Below are positions 36,214 to 45,328 of a stretch of 64,000 nt of DNA, piece by piece. The stretch comes from DASTFP01 sp963816855 (lineage in GTDB: Bacteria; Verrucomicrobiota; Verrucomicrobiia; Chthoniobacterales; Terrimicrobiaceae). Under the pieces are notes generated by a model. That model was not told the origin of the DNA. It saw nothing but the letters and a program-made list of their open reading frames with translations, and did not search any database. Both the position numbers and the translations under genes were made by a program. The stretch's first letter is position 1. Each line of letters opens with the position of its first letter. The DNA lies in contig CAWFMA010000037.1 in the NCBI GenBank assembly GCA_963816855.1, positions 102,099 through 166,098 on the forward strand. Direction: 5' to 3'.

Positions 36214-36514
36214 CGAATTAGGAGAGTTGCGGCGATGCCCGCCTCAAACTCAGCGACCAGACAACCTGCACGTTGTAAGAGATCGCGCTGCCAGACGGCA
36301 TGGCCGGGGTCCTGCTTGGCCAGCTTCTCGGAAGATTCCCAGGCTGTCGCGGTAGCTCTTGAGCGCCCCGTCCAGGTCGCCCTGGTCGAGCAAGATGTCG
36401 CCTTGTTGATCGAGTGCGACGGAGCGTTCCCGGTAAGTGCATCTCTTTAGCCGAATCGCCAGCTTCGGCGGATGCTCCTCGTGGTATGGCGGATGCGTTC
36501 GTTGATGTCCTCCA
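36210..36514 (-). pseudogene. decayed TPR-containing tail of the STAND protein
   Basis: Directly beyond the STAND stop codon, minus-strand frames read RVMEDINERIRH, then TYRERSVALDQQGDILLDQG followed by DLDGALKSYRDSLGIF, then EKLAKQDPGHAVWQRDL. This is the TPR pattern usual at the C-terminus of such nSTAND proteins. At least three frame changes are needed, and the last frame ends at 36210. The tail is thus lost from the 610-residue protein. Confidence 0.75.
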
Positions 36515-38347
36515 TCACCCGAGCCGGCCGAGAGTGCCGAGGGTGTCCCAAAGGTCGTATTGCATGAAACTGATCAACTCATCAGCAGCTTTCCTTGACT
36601 CGACGGCTCTCTCCTTTGCCGCTTGGGCAGCGGCCCGGGCTGCGAGAGCGGCGATAAAGGCAGCGACGGCGGTAAGTGCGACGAGGATTGCCGCGACCGC
36701 AAGCCAGCGCGCGCGGCGTGTGGCAAGATCGGCGTCCCTGCGGGCCTGGGTTTCTCTTTTGAGCGCTGTATCGAGGACGGCGGCGCGGTCGGCGGCTTCC
36801 CGGGCGCTCGCTTCAGCGTTATCTTTGGCTTTCCTCTCCGCCTCGGCGCGACGATCAGCAGCCTCCTTTTCCAGGCGTTCCTTGCGAGCGGTTCGGCGCC
36901 TTTCAACGACCGTGGCTAGCAGGTCGTGGATAAGCTCGTAACTGGGATTCTCGCTACCCCCGAGAGGGCTTAGGAGCCGCTGATTGACCAGTTCCTCCAA
37001 GCAAGCCCGGGCGGCAGTGGCATCCCCATAACCGGCTGCATGCCGATAATCCCCGGCGCCGGGAACCTGGCACCCTTCCTCGAAGACTCGGAGGAAGCTC
37101 TTCTCGTCCTGGGCGAGACGGGCGCCGCTATAGCTGACAAGCTCTTCTTCAATAAACGTGCCGACAGCTTCAGGACGCCCAGCGAGGCACCGCTCATAAA
37201 ACGCCGCGATGATAGTCTCGATGTCAGCCTCGTCTTCGCGAAAGGTAATCTGTTGGGCGGGTGTTTCCGAAGTGCCAGTCGCCTCGGTAAAGCGGCGCTC
37301 ATTCAGCTCACGGCAAAGGAGCGAGAGAATGGGCGGCACCGCTTCGATTTCTCCAATGGGAACATCCTGGGCTTTCTGTGCGACGAAGCGAACGATTCGC
37401 TGCGCCGCCTCCTGGGTGATGATCGGCGGCATCTCGGTTTCCGCCTTGTTCGCATCGTTGACTTCGCCGCGATAGTGGCAACGAAGTTCTCCGGGGTTAA
37501 AGACGGCATCAAGCGCAGCGGGACCCCCAAGCGCGCGAAGTTCGAAGTTATTTTGCCCGAGTGCAGGGAGATAACGTCGCCAGCGGTTGAGCGCGTAAAC
37601 ATAGTCGCTACGCAGAGCGAGGATGACACGCACGGGCGCCGAGTCCGGCTCGAAGTGATCGCTGAAGCTGTCATGCTCGCTGATCAGACGAGCGATTGGC
37701 GCCGGGACAGCTCCCTGCAACAGAATCGCGAGGATATCGCGCACTTTCTCTTCGGAACCCGGCTGTAGCGTGCCCAGAGTGAAGACTTCTTCAAACTGAT
37801 CGAGGATCAGGTGAGTGATATCTGGCGACTCGTCGCGGTAGTGCAGCCGAAGCCACAGTCGGCAGGCGATGTCGTCGGGCAGGGGGAGCCCGAGCCTTTC
37901 ACTCAAGCGCTGTGTCCAGACCAGCGAGTTCGTCGGTCTGGGCTTCAGGCGAATCGGACGGTTCTGCCTGTCTCCCCAACCGAAGACAGCCGAAACGATT
38001 TGGCCGCGCACGTCCTGAGCCGGCTCCCCATACCACAGCCGCAACAACAGCGGGCGCCGCGCCTCAGCGCGCAGCTGCGGGATAAGACCAGCCAACAGGA
38101 TGCTCGTCTTACCCAACCCGCTGCGGCCATGGAGCACCAGCAGGGGATTACTGCGCAGCCGCAGATGCAGTTCGGCAATCTCTGCATCACGCCCGAAGAA
38201 GTAGGCACGGGTTTCTTCCCGAAAGCTCTCCAGCCCGAGCCAAGGGTGCTCGAGATCGGTCAGAGGCTTCGACGCGAGCAGAGTTTGTTCCTCGGGAGGG
38301 ACGGTCTCCGCAACGGCGATTCCGTCGTCTGAATCGGACAGCGTCAT
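36515..38347 (-). CDS. membrane-anchored STAND NTPase (nSTAND1-like)
   Basis: A 610-residue STAND ATPase, the sensor/switch class used in bacterial immunity and signalling. EHPWLGLESFREETRAYFFG leads into Walker A HGRSGLGKTS (Lys80), and Walker B is HLILDQFEEVFTLG near 190. A winged-helix/ARC2-like section follows, then ELIHDLLATVVERRR. A long coiled coil (about 475-545) and one transmembrane helix (WLAVAAILVALTAVAAFIAA) end in ELISFMQYDLWDTLGTLGRL. The expected TPR repeats are only present as decayed sequence behind the stop. It starts 6 bp after the TIR gene, so the two form one operon. Defence function is inferred. Confidence 0.85.
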   Translation of the reverse strand: MTLSDSDDGIAVAETVPPEEQTLLASKPLTDLEHPWLGLESFREETRAYFFGRDAEIAELHLRLRSNPLLVLHGRSGLGKTSILLAGLIPQLRAEARRPLLLRLWYGEPAQDVRGQIVSAVFGWGDRQNRPIRLKPRPTNSLVWTQRLSERLGLPLPDDIACRLWLRLHYRDESPDITHLILDQFEEVFTLGTLQPGSEEKVRDILAILLQGAVPAPIARLISEHDSFSDHFEPDSAPVRVILALRSDYVYALNRWRRYLPALGQNNFELRALGGPAALDAVFNPGELRCHYRGEVNDANKAETEMPPIITQEAAQRIVRFVAQKAQDVPIGEIEAVPPILSLLCRELNERRFTEATGTSETPAQQITFREDEADIETIIAAFYERCLAGRPEAVGTFIEEELVSYSGARLAQDEKSFLRVFEEGCQVPGAGDYRHAAGYGDATAARACLEELVNQRLLSPLGGSENPSYELIHDLLATVVERRRTARKERLEKEAADRRAEAERKAKDNAEASAREAADRAAVLDTALKRETQARRDADLATRRARWLAVAAILVALTAVAAFIAALAARAAAQAAKERAVESRKAADELISFMQYDLWDTLGTLGRLG

Positions 38348-38353
38348 CTTCTA

Positions 38354-39757
38354 CTATGAGGACTCTGGCGGCGGAGGGAAGCCGAGCGCGGCGCAGTTTT
38401 CGCGCTGTTTGTCGCGCAGGTAGCCGATAAAGTCCTCGTCTAGATGACCGCCGGGCTTCCGGACGCCCTGGATTTTCTTTGTCCCGCGCGGCTCATTTTC
38501 CGGGATGAGCGGGTCGCCCCCATCGATGCGCAGCGGCAGATAGAAGATGGCGTTGTCGGCAAGCTTTTCACGGCGTTTGGCGGCCAGATTGCGCTCAAAG
38601 ATGTTGTAGCCTTCGAGCCGGACTCCGGTGTGGTCCGAGATAATGCTCAGGAAGAGACCGCAGCGTTCCTCGACGGCATTGCGCAACTCTTCCTCCCAGT
38701 TTTCGCCGGCCTGGAGTTGCTCCTTGTCGAACCAGACAAGGCACCCGGCCTTCTGAAGCTGGCTGACCACATAGCGCGCGATTTCCAAGTCGGGCGAGGC
38801 ATAACTCACAAAGATGCAGCCGTGGGCCCGGTTTCTTTCACGATGCGCTTTGTTCATAAGATACGGGTCACCCACTGGCGCGGGGTGCTTCTTGCGCCAG
38901 CGGCGGTGCAATTCTGAAATGAAGTTAATTGGGTCGGTGGGGAGAACGCTGATTCTTTCAGTGAGCCGGCTAAAGTAGATAACGACTTTGTCGCGCTCGG
39001 CGGGATCGAGCCTTTCGAAAACAAAGAGTTCGCTGCCAGCAAGTTCCGAGAGGGGTTGGTGTTTGACTACCTGGACGAAGAAGCGCAGGAGCCAATCAGC
39101 GAAGCTCAGGCCAAGGACAAGGAAGTGACTCTTCTGAAGGGCTTCCAATAGCTTTGGAAGCAACGGGATTTGCTGGTCCAAGCGCAGCAGAAAACGGAAC
39201 ATGTCGTCATCCCAGATGACAAAGTCCCGGTAAGGTTGAGCACGGCCAAGGATCTGATAAACAAAGCGCTGGTCGGGGCCCTGCATCTTCGAGAGCTCCA
39301 AAGGCAAATCGGGGCAGGGCTCCCGCAAGGAACTCGCGCCCCGGCGCTGCTCAGGCTTCCCACCAGGCGAGGCACTCTCGACCGCGCGCGGCAGCAGGGA
39401 GTCGAAGGTGGTGCTGATGAAGAGTTGGAATCCTTCAATGGCGGCGAGCGCGGCAAGCGTGATGCCTGGGCGCAGATCGGGATCTTCGACGAATTTGTGA
39501 AGACGCTTGTAAATGCGCTCGATCGGCTGCCCATTCCTGCGCTGAGCATCGACGACTTCTTGAAGATCGCTCGGTTGGTTCTCGAACGTCAGGGGAGGAT
39601 CAAGGTCGGAAGGTAGACGCTGCGCGAGCCAGGGGTAAAGAAGCTCGTCGCCGCGCCCAAACGTGACCGCGCCCGGTCCCACCACAGGCACAACCTCGCC
39701 CTCGGCAATCCGACCGAGAAGGCGATCCCAAAAGGCATCATCCAATTCAGCGATCAT
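38354..39757 (-). CDS. degenerate SIR2-like plus TIR-domain protein
   Basis: A 467-residue protein. The N-terminal half (about 10-300) follows the SIR2-like fold pattern (EVVPVVGPGAV, FISTTFDSLL, VYQILGRAQPYRDFVIWDDD). The catalytic Asn of T-T-N-x-D is Phe and the His of L-H-G is Leu, so this domain is probably inactive. The C-terminal TIR domain (about 315-430) reads CIFVSYASPDLEIARYVVSQ and VWFDKEQLQAGENWEEEL. A Glu in LEGYNIFERNLAAKR sits at the NADase position. It is predicted to cleave NAD+ or make a cyclic-ADP-ribose signal on activation by the STAND partner; this is inference from known TIR immunity proteins. Confidence 0.85.
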   Translation of the reverse strand: MIAELDDAFWDRLLGRIAEGEVVPVVGPGAVTFGRGDELLYPWLAQRLPSDLDPPLTFENQPSDLQEVVDAQRRNGQPIERIYKRLHKFVEDPDLRPGITLAALAAIEGFQLFISTTFDSLLPRAVESASPGGKPEQRRGASSLREPCPDLPLELSKMQGPDQRFVYQILGRAQPYRDFVIWDDDMFRFLLRLDQQIPLLPKLLEALQKSHFLVLGLSFADWLLRFFVQVVKHQPLSELAGSELFVFERLDPAERDKVVIYFSRLTERISVLPTDPINFISELHRRWRKKHPAPVGDPYLMNKAHRERNRAHGCIFVSYASPDLEIARYVVSQLQKAGCLVWFDKEQLQAGENWEEELRNAVEERCGLFLSIISDHTGVRLEGYNIFERNLAAKRREKLADNAIFYLPLRIDGGDPLIPENEPRGTKKIQGVRKPGGHLDEDFIGYLRDKQRENCAALGFPPPPESS

Positions 39758-40666
39758 GCGCGGCCCGCAACACAGAAATTCGCAGCGGCGGCAATCTCGT
39801 GTGCGTCGATGATGTGAACACTGCGCTACTCAGTGATACTCGCATCACCCACAACACTTCCTTTGTCAGTAACTACCATTCCGCCGCGTTTTCGACGAGG
39901 CGATCTTGCCCGTTCCTGCCGGTAAAGGCTAGGGCAAAAGAGGGGTCGGCGCATCCTCGATTTGTTGAGCAGACGCCATCCCCTGCACACGGTGCGAGAA
40001 ACTGACAATGATGGGAAAGCACTACAGCATCGGCTCCATTCAGTGCCATTGGTTTCAAAACACCGTCCTTTGCGCTATGCGCGCGGCGCTCGCAACCGTA
40101 TGTTATTGTAGCGAGGGAGCCTTTGTAGATGCTCGGGCCATAGGCAGAAAGCCGTGGCCGCTCTCAAGTGAGAACTACGGCGCGTTTCGCCTCTGTGGGT
40201 CTCGCTTCGAGGTCTGAACTTGCGTTGGTTTTGGACGATTCTGCTGAGAATGCTATTAGGCGGTCGCAGCTCAAGTGCTTGGGCACCACCCAGTTTGAAC
40301 AGACATTCTTGCCGCCTACGACCGCGCACTGCACGAGAATCATGCTCACGCCACCTAAGCCGCCGAATAATACAATGCAGCGGCGACAGGAATTGCACGC
40401 TTCAGGACGACATAGCGCTGAAAGTAAGTGCCCTCCATCGAGAGCGGAGCCACCGCTGCGCTAGCGACTCTGCCGCTGCGGAAATCGAAGAAACCTCCCT
40501 TCGCGGGTCGAGCTCAAGTGAAAATAGGCTATGCGCCGGTCGAGAGATTGTAGAATTCGCCAGCCGTGGAATGCTTTGGTCTTCCACTGCGCATTTGCGG
40601 GCGTTAACTTGCACGCACCAATGATTCCCGCTTCCGTGCAGGTTTCAAGAGGGGTTATCAAGTAAG
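39758..40666. other. 0.9-kb gap upstream of the NRPS operon
   Basis: No credible gene was seen; frames are short and lack motifs. The region separates the leftward defence pair from the rightward NRPS operon, so promoters for both must lie here. I could not identify -35/-10 boxes with confidence. The AGGGG segment about 18-20 nt before the NRPS ATG (40667) is the only candidate ribosome site noted. Confidence 0.5.
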
Positions 40667-43600
40667 ATGAGGCAATGCGCCGGAATAGGTTCCGAAGCCG
40701 ACGCATTTCCGGTTTCCCTTGCGCAGAAGCGCCTTTGGATTCTGGAGCAGCTATCGCCTGGAACGGCCCCTTATAACCTTGCAGGCGCAGTTCGGCTGCG
40801 GAATGCCGTCTATTCGGAGGTTCTGTGCCGAGCGGTTAACGAGATCATCAGCCGCCATGAGTCACTGCGTACGACCTTTCAAGCGGTCGATCAGGAACCC
40901 GTTCAGCTCATTTGGCCATCTTGCCGGATCGCGCTGCCGATCGTCGATCTGCGTCGCGTGCCTGAGCTCGTGCGGGAAGCCGAGGCGCAGAAGGTGATTC
41001 GTCAGGAGGTACGGCAGCCTTTCGATCTCAGCCAAAGCCCCTTGCTGCGGCTCAAGCTGCTCCGCCTGGCGGAGCAGGAGTATATCCTGATCCTCGCGAT
41101 GCATCATATCATCTCAGATGGTTGGTCGACGGGCGTGTTCTTCCGCGAGTTGACCGAACTGTATTCCGCGTTGGCGCAGGGCAAACGATCGCCGCTGCCG
41201 GATTTGCCGATTCAGTATGTGGATTATGCCGTCTGGCAAAGGGAATGGCTTGGCGACTGCAGACTAGCCAATCAGTTGGAGTATTGGCGTAGCCAATTGG
41301 CCGGCGTGCCGACTCTTGAAGTACCCACCGACCACCCGCGACCGGTCGAAGCTTCGTTTCGGGGAGCGCGTCTGCCGTTGACCTTATCTGGCGCGAGCGT
41401 CGAGCGACTGAAATCCCACTGCCAGCAAGAGGGAGCGACCCTGTTCATGGGGTTGCTGGCTGCCTTCCAGACGTTGATGCACCGCTATTCCGGTCAGGAC
41501 GATATCGCCGTGGGAACACCTGTGGCAGGCCGCAACAGACCAGAGCTTGAAGGTCTCATCGGATTCTTCGTTAACACGCTTGTCCTGCGACTCGATCTAA
41601 CCGGGAACCCGACGTTCCGAGAGATCCTGCGTCGCACCAAGGCGATGGCTTTGGATGCTTATGAGCATCAGGACGTGCCCTTCGAGAAATTGGTCGAGGA
41701 ACTGAAGCCGGAGCGTGACCCAAGTCGCAACCCTCTGTTTCAAGTAAGCTTCCAGTTGCTGCAATTCCCCGGCAGCGATGGAATGCGGCGAGATGGCAGT
41801 TTCCCCTCGTCCACTCCGCTCGATGTCGACTGCGGCACGGCGAGCTTCGATCTGTCGGTTGATCTTTGGGAAGAGCCATCGGGCTGCGCGGGACGCATCG
41901 AATACAGCACGGACCTCTTCGAGCGGGACACGATCAAACGTCTGGCGCGACACTTCTCCGTGCTCGTTGATCGGGTTGTCGTGGCGCCCAATCTGCGTCT
42001 CTCTGAATTCAATCTCCTCACTCCCGAGGAAACAATGCAGCTCCGGGCAAGTGGAAACATCACCCCCTGCACAGGGGATTCTTTGGAATGCGTTCATCGG
42101 CTTTTTGAGCGCCATGTGGAACGCGCGCCCCATGCTGTCGCGCTTCTTCATCGCTCGACGCCGCTCAGCTACCGTGCGCTGAACGATCGCGCCGACCGTT
42201 TCGCCAGCAAACTCCGGACCCTCGGTGTGGTACGTGATTCAGTGGTTGCTCTCCACTGTCCGCGCTCTGCAGAGTTGGTGGTCGGCATGCTTGGCGTGCT
42301 CAAGGCGGGTGGCGCCTATCTCGTTCTCGATCAGACGCATCCGAACGACCGCCTCAGCGACATCCTGGATAACGCGCAAGCGCAAGTCATTGTGACGACT
42401 CGCAGCCTCAACCCTCCGCCTTCGCGACGCAACGTGGCGCTGGTTTATCTGGAGGAATGCGAAGGTGGCGGACAAGCCGCTGGTCCTCCTAGCTCGGGAG
42501 ACTCGTTCCTCTTCCTCGATAGCCTTGCCTATATCGTTTATACATCAGGCTCCAGCGGGCGACCTAACGGCTGCCTGATCCCCCACCGAGCACTCGCCAG
42601 TCACTGCGTTGCTGTTGCTAACCACTATCACTTACACGAAGGGGACCGCGTCCTTCAGTTTGCATCGCCCGCCTTCGATGTGATCAGTGAGGAAATCTTT
42701 CCGACACTAGCGAGGGGCGCCACACTCGTGCTATCTCCGCCGGACGGATCGGCCTCTTTTCCGGAGTTCATGGACCTTGTGGCCAAGGCCAAGCTGACGG
42801 TGCTTAATCTTCCCGCGGGCTTCTGGCATGCCTGGGTGTCCTATCTTGCAGAAACCCGTGCCGAGCTGCCTTCGTCTCTCCGTTTGGTGATTGTTGGTAG
42901 CGACAATGTGTTAGCCCGGTATGTGGCCCAGTGGCAGCAGTTGGCACCGCCCCACATTCGGCTGTGCAACGCCTACGGTGTATCCGAGGCGACTATCACG
43001 AGCACGGTTTTTGACGTTCCTGCGCATTACCCGCATCGCTCGACCGGTTCGATTCCGATCGGCCGCCCGATTGCAAACACGCAGGTTTTCGTGCTCGACC
43101 GGTATCGCCAGCCGGTACCCGTCGGAGTCCCGGGCGAGCTTTATATTGGCGGACTGGGCTTGGCCCGAGGGTATCTTGGACAACCCGAGTTGACTGCGGC
43201 GCGTTTTGTATACGACAGCGCCGGGGAAAACCCCCGGCTCTATCGAACCGGGGACCGAGTCCGTCTTCTTCGCGACGGCAATCTGGAATGCCTGGGGCGG
43301 ATTGACAACCAGATCAGCGTTCGAGGATTTCGTGTCGAACCGGAGGAAGTGGAGGGCGCTTTGCTGCAGCATCCCGCTGTCTTCAGGGCGGCTGTGGTGG
43401 CAACCTCCGACCCACATGGGGAGAATCAACTCGTAGCTTACGTCGTCGCGAAACCGGGGAGTAATGTTTCCGCGTACGAGCTCCGCTCGGCGCTCGCCGG
43501 TCGCCTTCCCCGACACATGGTTCCTTCGCTTTTTGCAATGGTGCCGCAGCTTCCTCTGACGGTCGCGGGTAAGGTTGATCGACAGGCGCTGCGTTCGAAG

Positions 43601-45328
43601 CCTCGGCCGGAGCCTCGTTTGGAGACTGATTACGCACTGCCGACGACGCCGGCGGAGGAGGCGTTGGCAGCGATCTGGGCAGAAACGCTCGGGCTGCAGC
43701 GAGTCGGCATCCACGAAAACTTTTTTGGGTTGGGGGGAGATTCCATTCTGATCATTCGCATAATGTCGCGAGCGAATCAGGCCGGCCTCCGGTTGAGTCC
43801 CATGCAGATTTTCAAGCACCAGACTGTCGCAGAGTTGGCCGCGGCGGCAGAGATTGAGCCGGTATTCGAATCCGAGAAAACTGTTTCCGATGCCCCGTTT
43901 CCTCTTACTCCGATTCAACAATGGTGGGCCGATCAAGATCTCCCGAATTCCCACCACTACAATCAGGCTTTGTTGTTGCCGATCAACAGCGAACTAGATG
44001 TCGACGCGTTGCGCCAGGCGATCGGACACTTGCTGGTTCGCCACGACGCGCTGCGAATGCGCTTCACCCGGGGCAGCCAAGGATGGCGGCAGCATTACGG
44101 AAATCTCGACGAATCCGTTCCTTTTGAAGTCGAGGACCTTAGTTTGATTGCGGAATCGGCACGGGCCGCTGAGCTCAGCACCCGAACCGCGCGGGTTCAG
44201 TGCCGGTTGGACTTAACCCGGGGTCCGTTACTGCGAGCGGTGCTATTTACCTCGCAGCCCGGATTTAGCCGCCTTCTTATCGTCATTCATCATCTGGTCG
44301 TCGACGGGATCTCTTGGCGAATCCTGACGGACGATCTGTGGGCGGCCTATCGCCAGATCGCGCGGGGTGAGTCGGTGCAGTTCCCACCAAAAACCGCTTC
44401 GTTCCAGCGCTGGGCGACCCGGCTCGGCGAATTGGCTCAGTCGGGCACTCTTGCAGCTCAACTCGATCTCTTCCTTGCGCTGCCGTTCGAAAGGATCCGG
44501 AAGCTTCCGATTGACTTTGCCGAGGGGGAAAACGTGGTCGGATCGGAGGCAACCGTTTCGATCGCCCTCGGACCCGACGAGACCCAAGAGATCCTCCAAG
44601 GCGCGCTGAAGTGGCATCGCGCCGAAATCAATGATCTTCTCTTATCCGCTCTGGTCCTGGCACTGGCCGAGTGGTCGGGATCGACAGCCCAACTTATTGA
44701 CGTCGAGGCGCACGGCCGCGAGCCGCTCTTTGAGGACTGCGACGTATCGGACACTGTGGGTTGGTTTACCGTCATTTGTCCATATCTGCTTGATTCAGGT
44801 CGCACGTCGGACGCGGTCACTGCGCTCAAGCACATCAAAGCCCAGCTGCGCTCGATTCCGAACCATGGGATCGGCTATGGGCTCTTGCGCTATCTGACCG
44901 GCGACCAGTCCGTTCGAAAGCGCCTCGCATCCCTTCCCAAGGCGGAGCTTAGCTTCAATTATATGGGTCGGTTCGCAACGCCGGCTATTTCGGCATTTCT
45001 GGAACTGCCTCCCGAGAGTTGTGGCCCGACCAGAGATCCCGCGCAACCGCGCGGTTACCTCCTCGAGATAAACGGACACTTGTCGGCCGCCGGATTGAAG
45101 TTTGATTGGACGTTTAACAGGCATCGACACCGCGCAGCCACCATCAGGGAAGTGGCGGAATGCTTCCGCCGTCAATTGCTTTGCTTTCTCGACCGTCGCG
45201 ACCGATCGCCGGTGCCAGCGTATGTCCCCTCGGACTTTCCCCTCGCAAATCTCGATCAAGCTCAGCTCGACAAGCTGCTACACAAGATCGGGGTTGCCGC
45301 ACGACGACGCGATCATGACCAGCGATAA
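40667..45328 (+). CDS. NRPS module 1: C-A-T-E
   Basis: A 1553-residue peptide synthetase. The condensation domain (about 8-440; active site HHIISDG at 146-152) is of LCL-like sequence. The adenylation domain (about 480-970) has A3 YTSGSSGRPNG (625), an unusual A4 FDVISEEIF, A5 NAYGVSEAT and A10 LPLTVAGKVDR. The carrier domain has FGLGGDSILI (Ser1026). The epimerisation domain (about 1070-1510) has HHLVVDG (His1208), VEAHGRE and FNYMGRF. It would load one amino acid, accept an upstream acyl group and deliver a D-residue. A first module with a C domain suggests N-acylation by a fatty or aryl acid. The stop overlaps the next start by 14 bp. Confidence 0.95.
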   Translation: MRQCAGIGSEADAFPVSLAQKRLWILEQLSPGTAPYNLAGAVRLRNAVYSEVLCRAVNEIISRHESLRTTFQAVDQEPVQLIWPSCRIALPIVDLRRVPELVREAEAQKVIRQEVRQPFDLSQSPLLRLKLLRLAEQEYILILAMHHIISDGWSTGVFFRELTELYSALAQGKRSPLPDLPIQYVDYAVWQREWLGDCRLANQLEYWRSQLAGVPTLEVPTDHPRPVEASFRGARLPLTLSGASVERLKSHCQQEGATLFMGLLAAFQTLMHRYSGQDDIAVGTPVAGRNRPELEGLIGFFVNTLVLRLDLTGNPTFREILRRTKAMALDAYEHQDVPFEKLVEELKPERDPSRNPLFQVSFQLLQFPGSDGMRRDGSFPSSTPLDVDCGTASFDLSVDLWEEPSGCAGRIEYSTDLFERDTIKRLARHFSVLVDRVVVAPNLRLSEFNLLTPEETMQLRASGNITPCTGDSLECVHRLFERHVERAPHAVALLHRSTPLSYRALNDRADRFASKLRTLGVVRDSVVALHCPRSAELVVGMLGVLKAGGAYLVLDQTHPNDRLSDILDNAQAQVIVTTRSLNPPPSRRNVALVYLEECEGGGQAAGPPSSGDSFLFLDSLAYIVYTSGSSGRPNGCLIPHRALASHCVAVANHYHLHEGDRVLQFASPAFDVISEEIFPTLARGATLVLSPPDGSASFPEFMDLVAKAKLTVLNLPAGFWHAWVSYLAETRAELPSSLRLVIVGSDNVLARYVAQWQQLAPPHIRLCNAYGVSEATITSTVFDVPAHYPHRSTGSIPIGRPIANTQVFVLDRYRQPVPVGVPGELYIGGLGLARGYLGQPELTAARFVYDSAGENPRLYRTGDRVRLLRDGNLECLGRIDNQISVRGFRVEPEEVEGALLQHPAVFRAAVVATSDPHGENQLVAYVVAKPGSNVSAYELRSALAGRLPRHMVPSLFAMVPQLPLTVAGKVDRQALRSKPRPEPRLETDYALPTTPAEEALAAIWAETLGLQRVGIHENFFGLGGDSILIIRIMSRANQAGLRLSPMQIFKHQTVAELAAAAEIEPVFESEKTVSDAPFPLTPIQQWWADQDLPNSHHYNQALLLPINSELDVDALRQAIGHLLVRHDALRMRFTRGSQGWRQHYGNLDESVPFEVEDLSLIAESARAAELSTRTARVQCRLDLTRGPLLRAVLFTSQPGFSRLLIVIHHLVVDGISWRILTDDLWAAYRQIARGESVQFPPKTASFQRWATRLGELAQSGTLAAQLDLFLALPFERIRKLPIDFAEGENVVGSEATVSIALGPDETQEILQGALKWHRAEINDLLLSALVLALAEWSGSTAQLIDVEAHGREPLFEDCDVSDTVGWFTVICPYLLDSGRTSDAVTALKHIKAQLRSIPNHGIGYGLLRYLTGDQSVRKRLASLPKAELSFNYMGRFATPAISAFLELPPESCGPTRDPAQPRGYLLEINGHLSAAGLKFDWTFNRHRHRAATIREVAECFRRQLLCFLDRRDRSPVPAYVPSDFPLANLDQAQLDKLLHKIGVAARRRDHDQR

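Noticed and set aside
42911..43957. 348-codon minus-strand frame in NRPS module 1
   Set aside because: It is an antisense shadow of the adenylation and carrier domains, without any protein motif.
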